A stretch of 64,000 nt of DNA from an uncultured Collinsella sp. Its GTDB lineage: Bacteria; Actinomycetota; Coriobacteriia; Coriobacteriales; Coriobacteriaceae. Positions 36,753 to 45,761 of this stretch are shown in pieces. Below the pieces are notes generated by a model. It was not told where the DNA came from. It was given only the letters and a program-made list of their open reading frames with translations, and searched no databases. Position numbers and translations under genes: made by a program. The stretch spans positions 62,001 to 126,000 of the forward strand of contig CAUEPS010000002.1 in the NCBI GenBank assembly GCA_959019775.1, given 5' to 3'. Position 1 is the stretch's first letter; each line of letters begins with the position of its first letter.

Positions 36753-36774
36753 TCCGCCGCGCCGCCCATATGAC

Positions 36775-37330
36775 CCTCGAAGAGTTCGCAACCGTAACAA
36801 ACGTTGGGAGGCCCTTAGCGGCAGCCCTGGTTCCATCGGACCATTCAGTTCCGATCGCTTTGTGCGGGAAGTCGAGCAGGCGGTCGCGGTAGTACCCGTA
36901 CTGCGCCCGGCGTGCCTCGATTTCGGCGGGGATACCGTCGGTGAGCGATTTCGTTAGAGTGTCGAAGCGGTCGAGGATGACGACCTTCTGCTGGGTGCCG
37001 ATGGATGGGGCGGGAATCTCGACCCTCGATAAGTCCACAGATGCGGCTTCGATTACCTTTGTCCCTTTCGCTACCTTTCGTTTGGATATCTGAAAGTCCT
37101 GAGCAGTAGCTAAATATGCTAGGTATCTCGGGATAATGCTTTCGGTCGCATACGCGCAAGAGTGTCCGCTGATTGCAGCCGGCTGTTTCCCTTCCTACGC
37201 CAATGGTGTGCAGACATCTTCGATATTCTTGCTCGTTATGGCGAAAATCACGTCTCCAGGGTTTGCCTTTTTCGATTTAGCGGCACCTCCGTCCTTGTTA
37301 TCGCGATAAACATACCATGAGTGGCGTACA
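36775..37330 (-). pseudogene. inverted HsdS remnant with a nonsense codon
   Basis: Read on the minus strand from about 37330, one frame gives HSWYVYRDNKDGG, NPGDVIFAITSKNIEDV, a TAG at 37197-37195, then EGKQPAAISGHSCAYAT, RYLAYLATAQDF, VAKGTKVIEAASV, LSRVEIPAPSIGTQQKVV and the HsdS C-terminal helix EIEARRAQYGYYRDRLLDF. That is the second half of a TRD plus the conserved dimerisation helix of a type I specificity subunit. The stop replaces what is usually Trp (TGG to TAG is one change). The 5' part is missing: homology ends where the GC-rich ABC block begins. It is a different HsdS lineage from the upstream gene, judged by its EIEARRAQYGYYRD helix. Confidence 0.7.
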
Positions 37331-37475
37331 GGTCGAGAAGGGCTGGCGCCAAAAGAGCCCAACGGCCGTTACGGCTTCGTTAGAAACGCGCCCCACCATG
37401 GATGGTGAACCCGAAAGGCAAGGCGCACGGGCACGGCGACTCGGCCCGTGCGCCCGGAAGAGAAAGGACGAACCC

Positions 37476-38200
<725 letters not shown>

Positions 38201-38204
<4 letters not shown>

Positions 38205-38971
38205 CGGGCGAGAAAGGCGGCCTGCTCGCGGGCCTGCGCGCCGAGGCCCTGAAGTCGCGCCACGCGGCACCGGTTCGCCTGGCCGTGCTCATGGCGCTGC
38301 CGATGCCGTTGCTCGGCGCGATGCCCTACCGGGGCGTGCAGATCTTCAGCGCGTGGAACTACTGGTACGCGCTCTTCCTGCCCGTGTCTCTCTCGCTCGT
38401 GGTGGCGTGCGTCGCGCGGGCGGACGCGCGCACGCGGATGCGGGGGGTTCTGGGCCTGGGCTTCCCGCTCGGGCGCGCCTGGTGGGCCAAGGCGCTCTGG
38501 TGCCTCGCGCTCTGCACGCTCTCGAACCTCGTGGTCTTCGGCATCTACCTCGCGGGATCGGCGTTCTCCTCGCAGGGCCTCACGGCCGCGGGCACGCTCA
38601 CGATGTTCCTCTGCGCGCTCGTCAACACGGTGACCGCGGCATGGATGATCCCCGCAGGGCTCTTCCTCACGGCGCGGCGCGGCATGCTCGCGGGCATCTT
38701 CTGCCCGCTCGCCGCGCAGCTCATGGGTGGTTTCGCCTGGTCGCTGATGCCGCTGCCGCAGCTCTTTCCGCCGTCGGCGAGCATGGTCATCCCCACGAGC
38801 TTCATCCCCGTGCTGCCGAGCGGCGAGCCACTCGCGGCGGACACGGCGCTCGGCGGGGCGCTCGCGGCGGACGGCATGCTCACACTGGCGGGCCTTGCGG
38901 TCTGCGCGCTCGCGTTCGCCGCGCTCACGGCGGCGGGCGCGGCCTGGTTCGCGCGCTCCGAGGAGAGGTGA
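38201..38971 (+). CDS. ABC transporter permease, MutE/NisE-like
   Basis: A 256-residue membrane protein with six hydrophobic helices (about 22-40, 50-70, 95-118, 130-155, 160-182, 225-250). The N-terminal LLAGLRAEALKSRHAAPVRL, a charged start before helix one, is characteristic of lantibiotic-immunity permeases. It overlaps the ATPase gene by 4 bases, so stoichiometric synthesis is expected. Together with the next permease it forms the membrane channel of the exporter. The assignment to the E rather than the G subunit rests on gene order and is tentative. Confidence 0.85.
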
Positions 38972-38976
38972 TGGCC

Positions 38977-39786
38977 ATGACACGACTCTCCGACCCGACG
39001 CCACGCATGACTCTCTCGCGGGCCCTGCTCTCCGAGGCCCTGCGCCTGGCGCGCTCCCCGCTCGCAGTGGTGCACCTCGTCTGCGGCCTGGCAGCCGGTC
39101 TTGCCTGCGGCGAGTACTTCTCCATAACCCGATGGGACCCGGCGCTGGGCGCGGACGCCTACGCCCAGTTCCTCGGCGCCCTCATGCCGCTCATGTCCGC
39201 CATCGTCTGCGGGCTCGCCGTGGACGAGGAGCGCGCTGCCGGGCGCCTCGCCAACCTCACGGCAGTCCCCTCGCGCGGGCGTGCCGTCGCGGCGAAGCTA
39301 CTCGCCCTTGCGGCGCTCGGCGCGGGCGCGCTGGCCGTGGCGCTCGGCGTGTTCGGGGCCGCGCTCGCCGTCGCCGGGCGCCTGCCGCTCGGGCCCGCTC
39401 CGCTTGCGGCCGCCTGGGCGGGCATCGTGCTGGGCAGCCTGCCCCTCTACGCGCTGGGGCTCGGCGTGGCCCTGCGCCTCGGCCGCAACGCCGCCATCGG
39501 CGCCGGCGCGGCGGGGATGCTCCTCGCGTTCTTCTCAGTGGGCGGACTTGCGCACGGCCTCATGACCGGCGGGCTCACCGGTGCCCTGGCGACGCCCCTG
39601 AGCTGGGTGCCGCTCGCCTGGCCCGCGCGCCTAGGGTCGCTCGGGGTGGAGGCCTTCATCGACGCCGCACGCGCGGCGGGCCCTCTCCTCACGACTGCGC
39701 TCGCTGGCCTCGTGCTCACCCTGGCAGCCGCCGCCGTCCTTATCGCCTGGTTCTGCCACTTCGAGGACGGGAGGGCAGATGCGTAG
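38977..39786 (+). CDS. ABC transporter permease, MutG/NisG-like
   Basis: A 269-residue membrane protein. ATG 38977 is preferred because AGGAGAGG then lies about 9 bases upstream, but ATG 38971 is possible. The N-terminus TLSRALLSEALRLARSP and six hydrophobic, Ala/Leu-rich helices parallel the previous permease. DEERAAGRLANLTAVPSRGR, a cytoplasmic loop, is the kind of coupling loop that contacts the ATPase. It is the second half of the heteromeric exporter and is followed with an 8-base overlap by the YxeA-like gene. Confidence 0.85.
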   Translation: MTRLSDPTPRMTLSRALLSEALRLARSPLAVVHLVCGLAAGLACGEYFSITRWDPALGADAYAQFLGALMPLMSAIVCGLAVDEERAAGRLANLTAVPSRGRAVAAKLLALAALGAGALAVALGVFGAALAVAGRLPLGPAPLAAAWAGIVLGSLPLYALGLGVALRLGRNAAIGAGAAGMLLAFFSVGGLAHGLMTGGLTGALATPLSWVPLAWPARLGSLGVEAFIDAARAAGPLLTTALAGLVLTLAAAAVLIAWFCHFEDGRADA

Positions 39787-40180
39787 GAAGCCGCTCGCCG
39801 CCGTGCTCGCCCTCCTCTCCGCAGCGCTCGTCCTGGGCGGGAATGCCCTGCTCGACGCCGGCTGGGGGTCGGCGCTGCGCTCGATCGCCGACCGCGTGCT
39901 GCCCAACCCTGAGATCGCCATGTGGGCGCCCGCGCCCGAGCCCGGCAGCCACGCGAGCTCCTACGCCGACGCCACCGGGGCGGGGGCGAACTACGTCTAC
40001 CTGGTGGACGCGGCGGACGACAGGGGCAATGTCCGAGAGCTCCAGCTCATCTTCTTCGGACGGGAGTCGAACGGCGAGGGCTGGCTCGAGATCGAGGCGC
40101 GCGGCGGCTCGGGCGTGCGCTACCGCGCGTGCGATGCGGCCGAGGCGCCCGCGGCTGCGCGCGGCGCTCTAGACCGCTGA
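39779..40180 (+). CDS. YxeA/DUF1093-like secreted protein
   Basis: A 133-residue protein with an N-terminal membrane or signal helix (PLAAVLALLSAALVLGGNA) and a small beta domain: ANYVYLVDAADDRGNVRELQ, LIFFGRESNGEGWLEIEARG. This pattern (tyrosine-rich strand, then a hydrophobic strand) resembles the OB-like YxeA/DUF1093 proteins often found with BceAB- or lantibiotic-type transporters. The start overlaps the previous permease by 8 bases, so it belongs to the same operon. Function unknown; probably an accessory of peptide resistance. Confidence 0.65.
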   Translation: MRRKPLAAVLALLSAALVLGGNALLDAGWGSALRSIADRVLPNPEIAMWAPAPEPGSHASSYADATGAGANYVYLVDAADDRGNVRELQLIFFGRESNGEGWLEIEARGGSGVRYRACDAAEAPAAARGALDR

Positions 40181-40224
40181 GCGCGGCGCAAGTACAATGC
40201 AACGGGAGTTTCAGGAGGTCGAAT

Positions 40225-40887
40225 ATGGCGAGGATACTGGCAGTGGATGATGAGCGGGCGATCCTCGACGCGCTCGCGCGCGTTCTCGGCCGCGACGGCC
40301 ATGAAGTCGTCAAGGCAACGGACCCGACGGCGGTCCCGGGGATGGACCTCTCGCGCTTCGACCTCGTGCTCTGCGACGTCATGATGCCGGGGCTCGACGG
40401 CTTCGAGCTCGTGCGGCAGATCCGCCCGGACTTCGACGGGCCCATCATCTTCCTGACCGCGCGCGTGGCCGAGGAGGACGCCGTGGCCGGCTACGGCCTG
40501 GGCGCCGACGACTACGTCCGCAAGCCCTTCGGGGCCGCGGAGCTGCGCGCCAAGGTCGCGGCCCATCTACGCCGTGAGCGCCGGCCGCGCTCGCACGCCC
40601 TCTCCTTCGGGGAGGTGCGGATCGACCTCGGGGCGCGCGGCCTCGCCGTGGGCGGCGAGGCCGTGCCGCTCACGCCCACCGAGTACGCCATCTGCGAGTA
40701 CCTCGCCCGCCACCCCGGGCAGGTCATGAGCCGCGCACAGATACGCGAGTCGGTGCTCGGCTGGGAGAGCGACGCCGGCGACGCGGCCATATCCATGCAG
40801 GTCAGCCGCGCCCGGAGGAAACTCTCCGAGGCCGGCGCCGACCCGATCGCGACCGTCTGGGGGATGGGGTACAAGTGGCAGCTCTAA
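40225..40887 (+). CDS. OmpR-family response regulator (NisR-like)
   Basis: A 220-residue regulator, start ATG 40225 after AGGAGG. Receiver with DDE at residues 8-10, phosphoacceptor Asp51 (VLCDVMMPGLDGFE), Thr in FLTARVAEED and the KPFG motif. The winged helix at about 125-220 ends VWGMGYKWQL. It overlaps the next gene, the kinase, by 13 bases. The pair follows the peptide-exporter genes directly, so it probably induces them when its peptide signal appears. Confidence 0.93.
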   Translation: MARILAVDDERAILDALARVLGRDGHEVVKATDPTAVPGMDLSRFDLVLCDVMMPGLDGFELVRQIRPDFDGPIIFLTARVAEEDAVAGYGLGADDYVRKPFGAAELRAKVAAHLRRERRPRSHALSFGEVRIDLGARGLAVGGEAVPLTPTEYAICEYLARHPGQVMSRAQIRESVLGWESDAGDAAISMQVSRARRKLSEAGADPIATVWGMGYKWQL

Positions 40888-42407
40888 GGACCGGGGCGCG
40901 AGGTCGCGGGGGCATGCCGCTCTCCTTCGTCATCGCGCGCTACTTCGCCTACGCGTTCGCGGCGGTCGCCACGGCGTGGCTCGCCTCGTTCATGGCGCTC
41001 TCCGCGGCGATCAACGCGGGCTTCGTCTACGAGGCAAGCTGGGGGCCGGCCAATACGCGCGAGGTCGCGGAGGGCCTGGCACGTGACGGCGTCTGCGGGC
41101 AGCAGGACGTGCCGACGGCGTACCGCTACCTCATCCTGAACGAGGACGGATACGTGCTGATGACAGACCTCGAGGGCACGCGGCTCGAGGACGCGACGGA
41201 AATGGCCCGTGCGGCACTCGCCGCGGATCCGGGCACAGTGGAGATCGAGGGCGGGGGCTCGGGCCTCACCTACGCCGCGTTCCCGCTCAAGGGCGGCGGG
41301 GCCTGCGCACTCGTCAGCGAGTACCTGCCGCAGTGGGTCTCGCGCGACCTCGCCGGCCTGCTTCCCAACCCGCAGAGCCTCATGCTCGTCGGCGCCGCTG
41401 CGGGCAGCGCGCTCGCGCTCGCGCTCGTGGCGCGCCGCGCGAGCCGCGTGATCTCGCGCAAGATGGCGCCGCTCGCGGAGGCGGCGGGGCGCGTCGGCGC
41501 GGGGGATCTCGACTTCGCGGTCGGCAGCACCAACGTGCGCGAGGTGAACGACGTCCTCGCCGCGATGGACGCCATGCGGACCTCCCTCGCCGAGTCGCTC
41601 GAGGCCCGCTGGGCCGCGGAGCGGGGGCAGCGCGAGCAGGTGGCGTCGCTCGCCCACGACCTCAAGACGCCGCTCACCGTGCTGCGCGCCAACGCCGACT
41701 TCGTGGCGGAGGAGCTGGAAGACGAGAAAGACGCCGACCTCGCGGCCGCCGCGCGCGACATAGCCGGCAGTGTCGAAAGGCTCGACGGCTACGTGCGCCT
41801 GCTCATCGAGGCCTCGCGCGGGTCCGGCGGGGCTGAGAGGGCCCCCATGCGGCCGGCCGAGCTCTGCGAGCAGGTCCTCGCCGAGGCCGCCCAGATCACC
41901 CGGGCGCGAGGCGTGACGCTCGACGCGGCCACGGGCCCTGCTGTCGCGGGCGCGCCCGAGGCCCCGCTCGACCGAACCGCCCTAGCGCAAGCCGCCGCGA
42001 ACCTCGTGGCCAACGCCGCCGAGCACGCGCGCTCGCGCGTGGCGGTCTCCTGCGACGTCGAGGGCGGCCACCTCGTCATCGAGGTGTCCGACGACGGACC
42101 GGGCTTCTCTCCCGCCGCCCTCGAACGCGGCTGCGAGCGCCTCTTCACAGACGACTCCTCCCGCTCCTCGCGCGACGGAGGCCGCCACTACGGGCTCGGC
42201 CTCCACGCCGCCTCCGAGGCCGCGAGCGCCCACGGGGGCTCCGTCTCGCTCGCCAACAGCCCCTCGGGCGGCGCGGTGGCCACCATCGCGGTCCCCCTGT
42301 GTGAGGGCCTGACGACTCAAGCCCTCACACCGGCGTGCCTCGCAACCAAACGCTTCCATCTTGAAACACGGGGAGTTAATCGCGAAATCGCAGGTGAAAG
42401 GGAGTAA
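40875..42407 (+). CDS. sensor histidine kinase (NisK-like)
   Basis: A 510-residue kinase; GTG 40875, overlapping the regulator, and ATG 40914 are both possible starts. Two membrane helices at about 18-45 and 170-192 enclose a sensor of about 125 residues containing two cysteines (DGVCGQQD and GGACAL) and the strand YRYLILNEDGYVLMTD. HAMP-like linker, His261 in SLAHDLKTPLTVL, N box NLVANAAEHA, G1 DDGPGFS, G2 HYGLGLHAA. In nisin-like systems such a large external sensor binds the peptide directly. The final 30 residues, after IAVPLCEG, have a different composition from the rest and may be read-through into flanking DNA. Confidence 0.92.
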   Translation: MAALRTGARGRGGMPLSFVIARYFAYAFAAVATAWLASFMALSAAINAGFVYEASWGPANTREVAEGLARDGVCGQQDVPTAYRYLILNEDGYVLMTDLEGTRLEDATEMARAALAADPGTVEIEGGGSGLTYAAFPLKGGGACALVSEYLPQWVSRDLAGLLPNPQSLMLVGAAAGSALALALVARRASRVISRKMAPLAEAAGRVGAGDLDFAVGSTNVREVNDVLAAMDAMRTSLAESLEARWAAERGQREQVASLAHDLKTPLTVLRANADFVAEELEDEKDADLAAAARDIAGSVERLDGYVRLLIEASRGSGGAERAPMRPAELCEQVLAEAAQITRARGVTLDAATGPAVAGAPEAPLDRTALAQAAANLVANAAEHARSRVAVSCDVEGGHLVIEVSDDGPGFSPAALERGCERLFTDDSSRSSRDGGRHYGLGLHAASEAASAHGGSVSLANSPSGGAVATIAVPLCEGLTTQALTPACLATKRFHLETRGVNREIAGERE

Positions 42408-42416
42408 AACGGCAAA

Positions 42417-42451
42417 GAAAAAGCCTCCGTCCCAACATGGGAACGGAGGCT
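42417..42451 (-). terminator. terminator downstream of guaA
   Basis: AGCCTCCGTTCCC/GGGACGGAGGCT form a stable stem on the minus strand, followed by TTTTTC. It lies 115 bases beyond the guaA stop; the intervening bases contain no gene. Confidence 0.65.
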
Positions 42452-42565
42452 CGGTTACCGTATTCACTCACCAATGTCGCTGGCGGCTTTGCCGTAACTC
42501 TCGTACGAAACAAAACTCAGCGTCACAGTGCGGCACTCAAAAATGCAGGTCAGAACCCTGTCGGT

Positions 42566-44164
42566 CTATTCCCACTCGATGGTCGCGGGCGGCTTGGACG
42601 TAATGTCGTAGCAGACGCGGTTGGCGCCGGGAACCTCGGCCACGATGCGGCCGGAGATGCGGGCCAGCACGTCGTAGGGCAGCTTGGCCCAGTCGGCGGT
42701 CATGGCATCGCTGGACTCAACGGCGCGCAGGATGATCGGGCGCTGGTAGGTGCGCTCGTCGCCCATAACACCGACGGACTTAATGTCGGGCAGGACCGCA
42801 AAGTACTGCCAGCAGCTGTGCTCGGAGTTGCGCTCGCCGGTCTGCTCAAACAGACGCTGGTTGTAGGCGTCGAGCTCCTCGCGCACGATGGCGTCGGCGT
42901 TCTTGAGGATTTCGAGCTTCTCCTTGTCGACCGCACCAATGATGCGGATGGCAAGACCCGGGCCCGGGAAAGGCTGGCGGAACACGATGTGGCCCGGCAG
43001 GCCCAGCGCCAGACCAAGTGCGCGGACCTCGTCCTTAAAGAAGTGGTCGAGCGGCTCAATAAGGTCGAAGTGCACGCCCTCGGGGAACGGGATCAGGTTG
43101 TGATGGCTCTTGATGGTGGCCGTCTTGCCGCCCGTCTTGCGAGCGCCGGACTCGATGATGTCGGGGTAGATGGTGCCCTGAGCCAGATACTTGACCGGCT
43201 TGCCATCGGTCTCGAGCTGCTGCGCCACGGCGAAGAACTCTTTCCAGAACTGCGTACCGATGATGCGGCGCTTCTCCTCGGGCTCGGTCACGCCGGCCAG
43301 AAGCTCGGCATAACGGTCCTCGGCGTGGACGTGAATAAAGTCGACGTCAAACTGCTTGGTGAAGACCTCCTCCACCTGCTCGGGCTCGCCCTTGCGAAGC
43401 AGACCGTGGTTGATGAACACGCAGGTCATCTGCTTGCCCACGGCGCGGGCGCCCAGCGCAGCCACGACGGAGGAGTCGACGCCGCCGGACAGGGCCAGAA
43501 TCACGCGGTCGTCACCGACCTTCTCGCGGAACTCGGCCGTCATGGTCTCGACCAGGTTGTCCATGCTCCAGTTGGGCTCCAGGCCGCAAATCTCAAACAG
43601 GAAGTTGCTCAGCAGCTGCTGACCGTACTCGGAGTGCTTGACCTCGGGGTGGAACTGCGTGGTGAAGATCTTGCGCTCGACGCACTCCATGGCAGCAACC
43701 GGGCACACGTCGGTGCTGGCGGTAACGGTAAAGCCCTCGGGCACCTCGGAAACGGCGTCGCGATGGCTCATCCACACGGTCTGCTCTATGGGCGTGGAGT
43801 TAAAGAGCTTGGCGCCTGCCGTGCGCGTGATGGTGGCGCGGCCGTACTCGCCCACCTCGGAGTGGCCGACCTTGCCGCCGAGCGTCACGGCCGTGATCTG
43901 ATGGCCGTAGCAAAAGCCCAGGACGGGAAGGCCCAGGTCAAAGATGGCAGGATCGATGGACGGAGCGTCCTCGGCGTACACGGAGGCCGGGCCGCCGGAA
44001 AGGATGAGCGCAGAGGCGTTCATCTCGCGAATCTCGTCGGCCGAGATGTCGCAGGGGACGATCTCGGAATACACGTTGAGGTCGCGGACGCGACGGGCAA
44101 TGAGCTGACCGTACTGCGCACCAAAGTCGAGTACGAGGACCTTTGCGGAAGCCTTTTGATCCAT
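42566..44164 (-). CDS. guaA: GMP synthase (glutamine-hydrolysing)
   Basis: A 532-residue enzyme converting XMP, ATP and glutamine to GMP. Start ATG 44164 (AGGGGGA upstream) rather than the 12-codon-longer frame. The class I amidotransferase has LVLDFGAQYGQLIARR at the N-terminus, Cys in VLGFCYGHQ and His/Glu in TTQFHPEV. The ATP-pyrophosphatase has LALSGGVDSSVVAAL. The dimerisation domain has FRQPFPGPGLAIRIIG and ends SKPPATIEWE. Full length. Single-gene unit; no riboswitch is evident in the 267-base upstream gap. Confidence 0.97.
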   Translation of the reverse strand: MDQKASAKVLVLDFGAQYGQLIARRVRDLNVYSEIVPCDISADEIREMNASALILSGGPASVYAEDAPSIDPAIFDLGLPVLGFCYGHQITAVTLGGKVGHSEVGEYGRATITRTAGAKLFNSTPIEQTVWMSHRDAVSEVPEGFTVTASTDVCPVAAMECVERKIFTTQFHPEVKHSEYGQQLLSNFLFEICGLEPNWSMDNLVETMTAEFREKVGDDRVILALSGGVDSSVVAALGARAVGKQMTCVFINHGLLRKGEPEQVEEVFTKQFDVDFIHVHAEDRYAELLAGVTEPEEKRRIIGTQFWKEFFAVAQQLETDGKPVKYLAQGTIYPDIIESGARKTGGKTATIKSHHNLIPFPEGVHFDLIEPLDHFFKDEVRALGLALGLPGHIVFRQPFPGPGLAIRIIGAVDKEKLEILKNADAIVREELDAYNQRLFEQTGERNSEHSCWQYFAVLPDIKSVGVMGDERTYQRPIILRAVESSDAMTADWAKLPYDVLARISGRIVAEVPGANRVCYDITSKPPATIEWE

Positions 44165-44352
44165 GGTTCCCCCTCTTGTTGGCGGGGAGCCGGTGCCCAC
44201 CCGCGTGAATGAACGAAAATAACCTCCATAGTGTACACGTTATATGGGGTTTCTTGCCCCTCGCAGCCATCAGCGCACGGCAAACGCACGACCTGGGCCC
44301 CTATTTGACGGCAATTGAAGTGTTACCAAACGTTACGGATGATGTAATACGT

Positions 44353-44380
44353 TTGAACATTGGACGCCCTGTGCCACAAT
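44353..44380 (+). promoter_or_regulatory. probable promoter of the asparaginase gene
   Basis: TTGAAC (44353-44358) and CACAAT (44375-44380) are spaced by 16 bases, about 50 bases before ATG 44432. Confidence 0.45.
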
Positions 44381-44431
44381 ACTGCCGAACGACTCCGCCT
44401 CTGGGGCGGCAAACACGATAGGAATACCAGC

Positions 44432-45445
44432 ATGAAGCGCATCCTTCTCATCGCCACGGGCGGCACCATCGCATCGACCGAGGACGGCAACGGCCTCTCT
44501 CCCGCCCTGACCGGTGAGGAGCTCGCCCAGAGCGTCCCCGAGATCTCGGGCCTCTGCAAGCTTGACGTGGTGCAGCCGATGAACATCGACAGCACCAATA
44601 TGCGCCCCAGTGACTGGATGCGTATCCGCGACGTCATCGTCGAGGGTTATGCCGACCACGACGGCTTCGTGATTCTGCACGGCACCGACACCATGAGCTA
44701 CACCGCGGCGGCGCTTTCTTACCTGATTCAGGACAGTCCCAAGCCCATCGTGCTCACCGGCTCGCAAAAGCCCATGGGCAATCCCTTTACCGACGCCAAG
44801 CTCAACCTGTACCAGAGTCTGCTCTATGCGCTCGACGAGCATTCGCACGATGTGTCGATTGTGTTTGGCGGCGTCGCCATTGCCGGCACGCGTGCCCGCA
44901 AGCAGCGTACCATGAGCTTTAACGCGTTCATCAGCGTCAACTATCCGCCCATCGCTTATATCCGCAACGACCGCATCGTGCGCAACGGGCTTCACGGCAC
45001 GCATCAGGGCGAAAACCCGGTGCGTTTCTACGACAGCATCGACCCGCGCGTGTTTGTCCTTAAGCTCACGCCCGGCGTAAATCCGGGCATCCTCGACGCC
45101 CTTGCCGATAGCTACGACGCCGTGATTTTGGAGACCTTTGGCATTGGCGGTATCCCCGAGTTTGGTGAGTCGGGCGAGTCGTTCCAGGAGGCGATTTTCC
45201 GCTGGGTCGATTCGGGTCGCACCGTCGTCATGACCACACAGGTCCCCGAAGAGGGCCTCGATCTGGGCGTTTATGAGGTCGGCCGCGCTTACGCCGATCA
45301 TCCGGGCATCCTGCGCGGCGATGACATGACCACCGAGACGCTCGTGGCCAAGACCATGTGGGCACTCGGCCAGTCACGTGATGCGTCAGAAATTCAGCGC
45401 CTGTTCTACAGCCAAGTCAACCACGACCGTATCCCGATGGTGTAA
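44432..45445 (+). CDS. L-asparaginase, type I
   Basis: A 337-residue enzyme hydrolysing asparagine to aspartate and ammonia. Start ATG 44432 (GGA upstream); the longer upstream frame lacks a ribosome site. The first catalytic threonine lies in IATGGTIAST (about residues 7-16); the second, with its Asp, is in FVILHGTDTMSYTA. VLTGSQKPMG and a conserved VILETFGIGGIPE follow. No signal peptide, so it is cytoplasmic. Alone in its operon, it would feed ammonia and aspartate to nitrogen metabolism in this peptide-fermenting type of cell. Confidence 0.93.
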   Translation: MKRILLIATGGTIASTEDGNGLSPALTGEELAQSVPEISGLCKLDVVQPMNIDSTNMRPSDWMRIRDVIVEGYADHDGFVILHGTDTMSYTAAALSYLIQDSPKPIVLTGSQKPMGNPFTDAKLNLYQSLLYALDEHSHDVSIVFGGVAIAGTRARKQRTMSFNAFISVNYPPIAYIRNDRIVRNGLHGTHQGENPVRFYDSIDPRVFVLKLTPGVNPGILDALADSYDAVILETFGIGGIPEFGESGESFQEAIFRWVDSGRTVVMTTQVPEEGLDLGVYEVGRAYADHPGILRGDDMTTETLVAKTMWALGQSRDASEIQRLFYSQVNHDRIPMV

Positions 45446-45466
45446 CCACCGGTCAATATGCATCTT

Positions 45467-45685
45467 CTATTCAATGCCCTCGAGAAGTTCTGACACCGTC
45501 ATGCCGAGTGCGGGCGCGATCTTAAATAGAACCCTGAGCGTGAAATTTGCCGTCCCATCTTCGATTCGGTCGAGGTAGGGTCGGCTGATTCCTGTTGCCA
45601 CACAAAAATCAACCTTGGAGATACCAAGGTCTCTGCGTGTCTCTTCGACCCGCCTGCCAAGAATCTGTTTCGCACGTTCGTCCAT
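45467..45685 (-). CDS. XRE-family transcriptional regulator
   Basis: A 72-residue, single-domain helix-turn-helix: RRVEETRRDLGISKVDFCVA, TGISRPYLDRIEDGTANFTL, ending LGMTVSELLEGIE. Divergent from a 129-residue protein of unknown function, with a 24-bp perfect palindrome between them at 45715-45738. Both genes are short and face away from each other, so the XRE protein probably represses both from that site. Confidence 0.9.
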   Translation of the reverse strand: MDERAKQILGRRVEETRRDLGISKVDFCVATGISRPYLDRIEDGTANFTLRVLFKIAPALGMTVSELLEGIE

Positions 45686-45714
45686 GCAGCCGAGTTTGAA
45701 ATGGAGCCGAACAT

Positions 45715-45738
45715 AAACGTAAACTATAGTTTACGTTT
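45715..45738. promoter_or_regulatory. 24-bp perfect palindrome between divergent genes
   Basis: The core ACGTAAACTATAGTTTACGT (45717-45736) is perfectly self-complementary and extends by AA/TT on each side. It lies 30 bases from the XRE start and 24 bases from ATG 45762. Its centre, ACTATAGT, could overlap a -10 box. The site should be the operator of the XRE protein. Confidence 0.75.
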
Positions 45739-45761
45739 TGCCGAATACACAGGAGTTTTCT

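Larger units (their letters stand above)
36201..36773 (+). pseudogene. spare target-recognition cassette (HsdS half, promoterless)
   Basis: From the repeat at 36201 an open frame reads KSRFVEMFRTKAHASWP, then a complete TRD (GNYSIEMHYGTSAKAGADGD, YIRMNNITDDGILDL, GDMLFNRTNS, IAKGSVHQANISAADLAAIP) and the conserved helix PPLSLQQEFADFAAEADKSQF, stopping at 36773. The TRD proper is unlike the one now attached at 34559-35053, while both ends match it. It has no promoter or ribosome site and lacks the C-terminal 20 residues of the active gene (which ends in DRFLA). It is therefore a silent alternative specificity that would be expressed only after recombination. Confidence 0.75.

Noticed and set aside
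37317..37475. Possible bacteriocin precursor directly before the ABC transporter
   Set aside because: The frame leading into the ATPase has no leader motif, no cysteine/serine/threonine core and no ribosome site; it partly overlaps the hsdS remnant.
42437..44212. 591-codon open frame opposite guaA
   Set aside because: Same antisense shadow effect; guaA has all its catalytic motifs on the minus strand.
44165..44431. Guanine riboswitch before guaA
   Set aside because: No purine-riboswitch core or characteristic loop pair was found in the upstream region.
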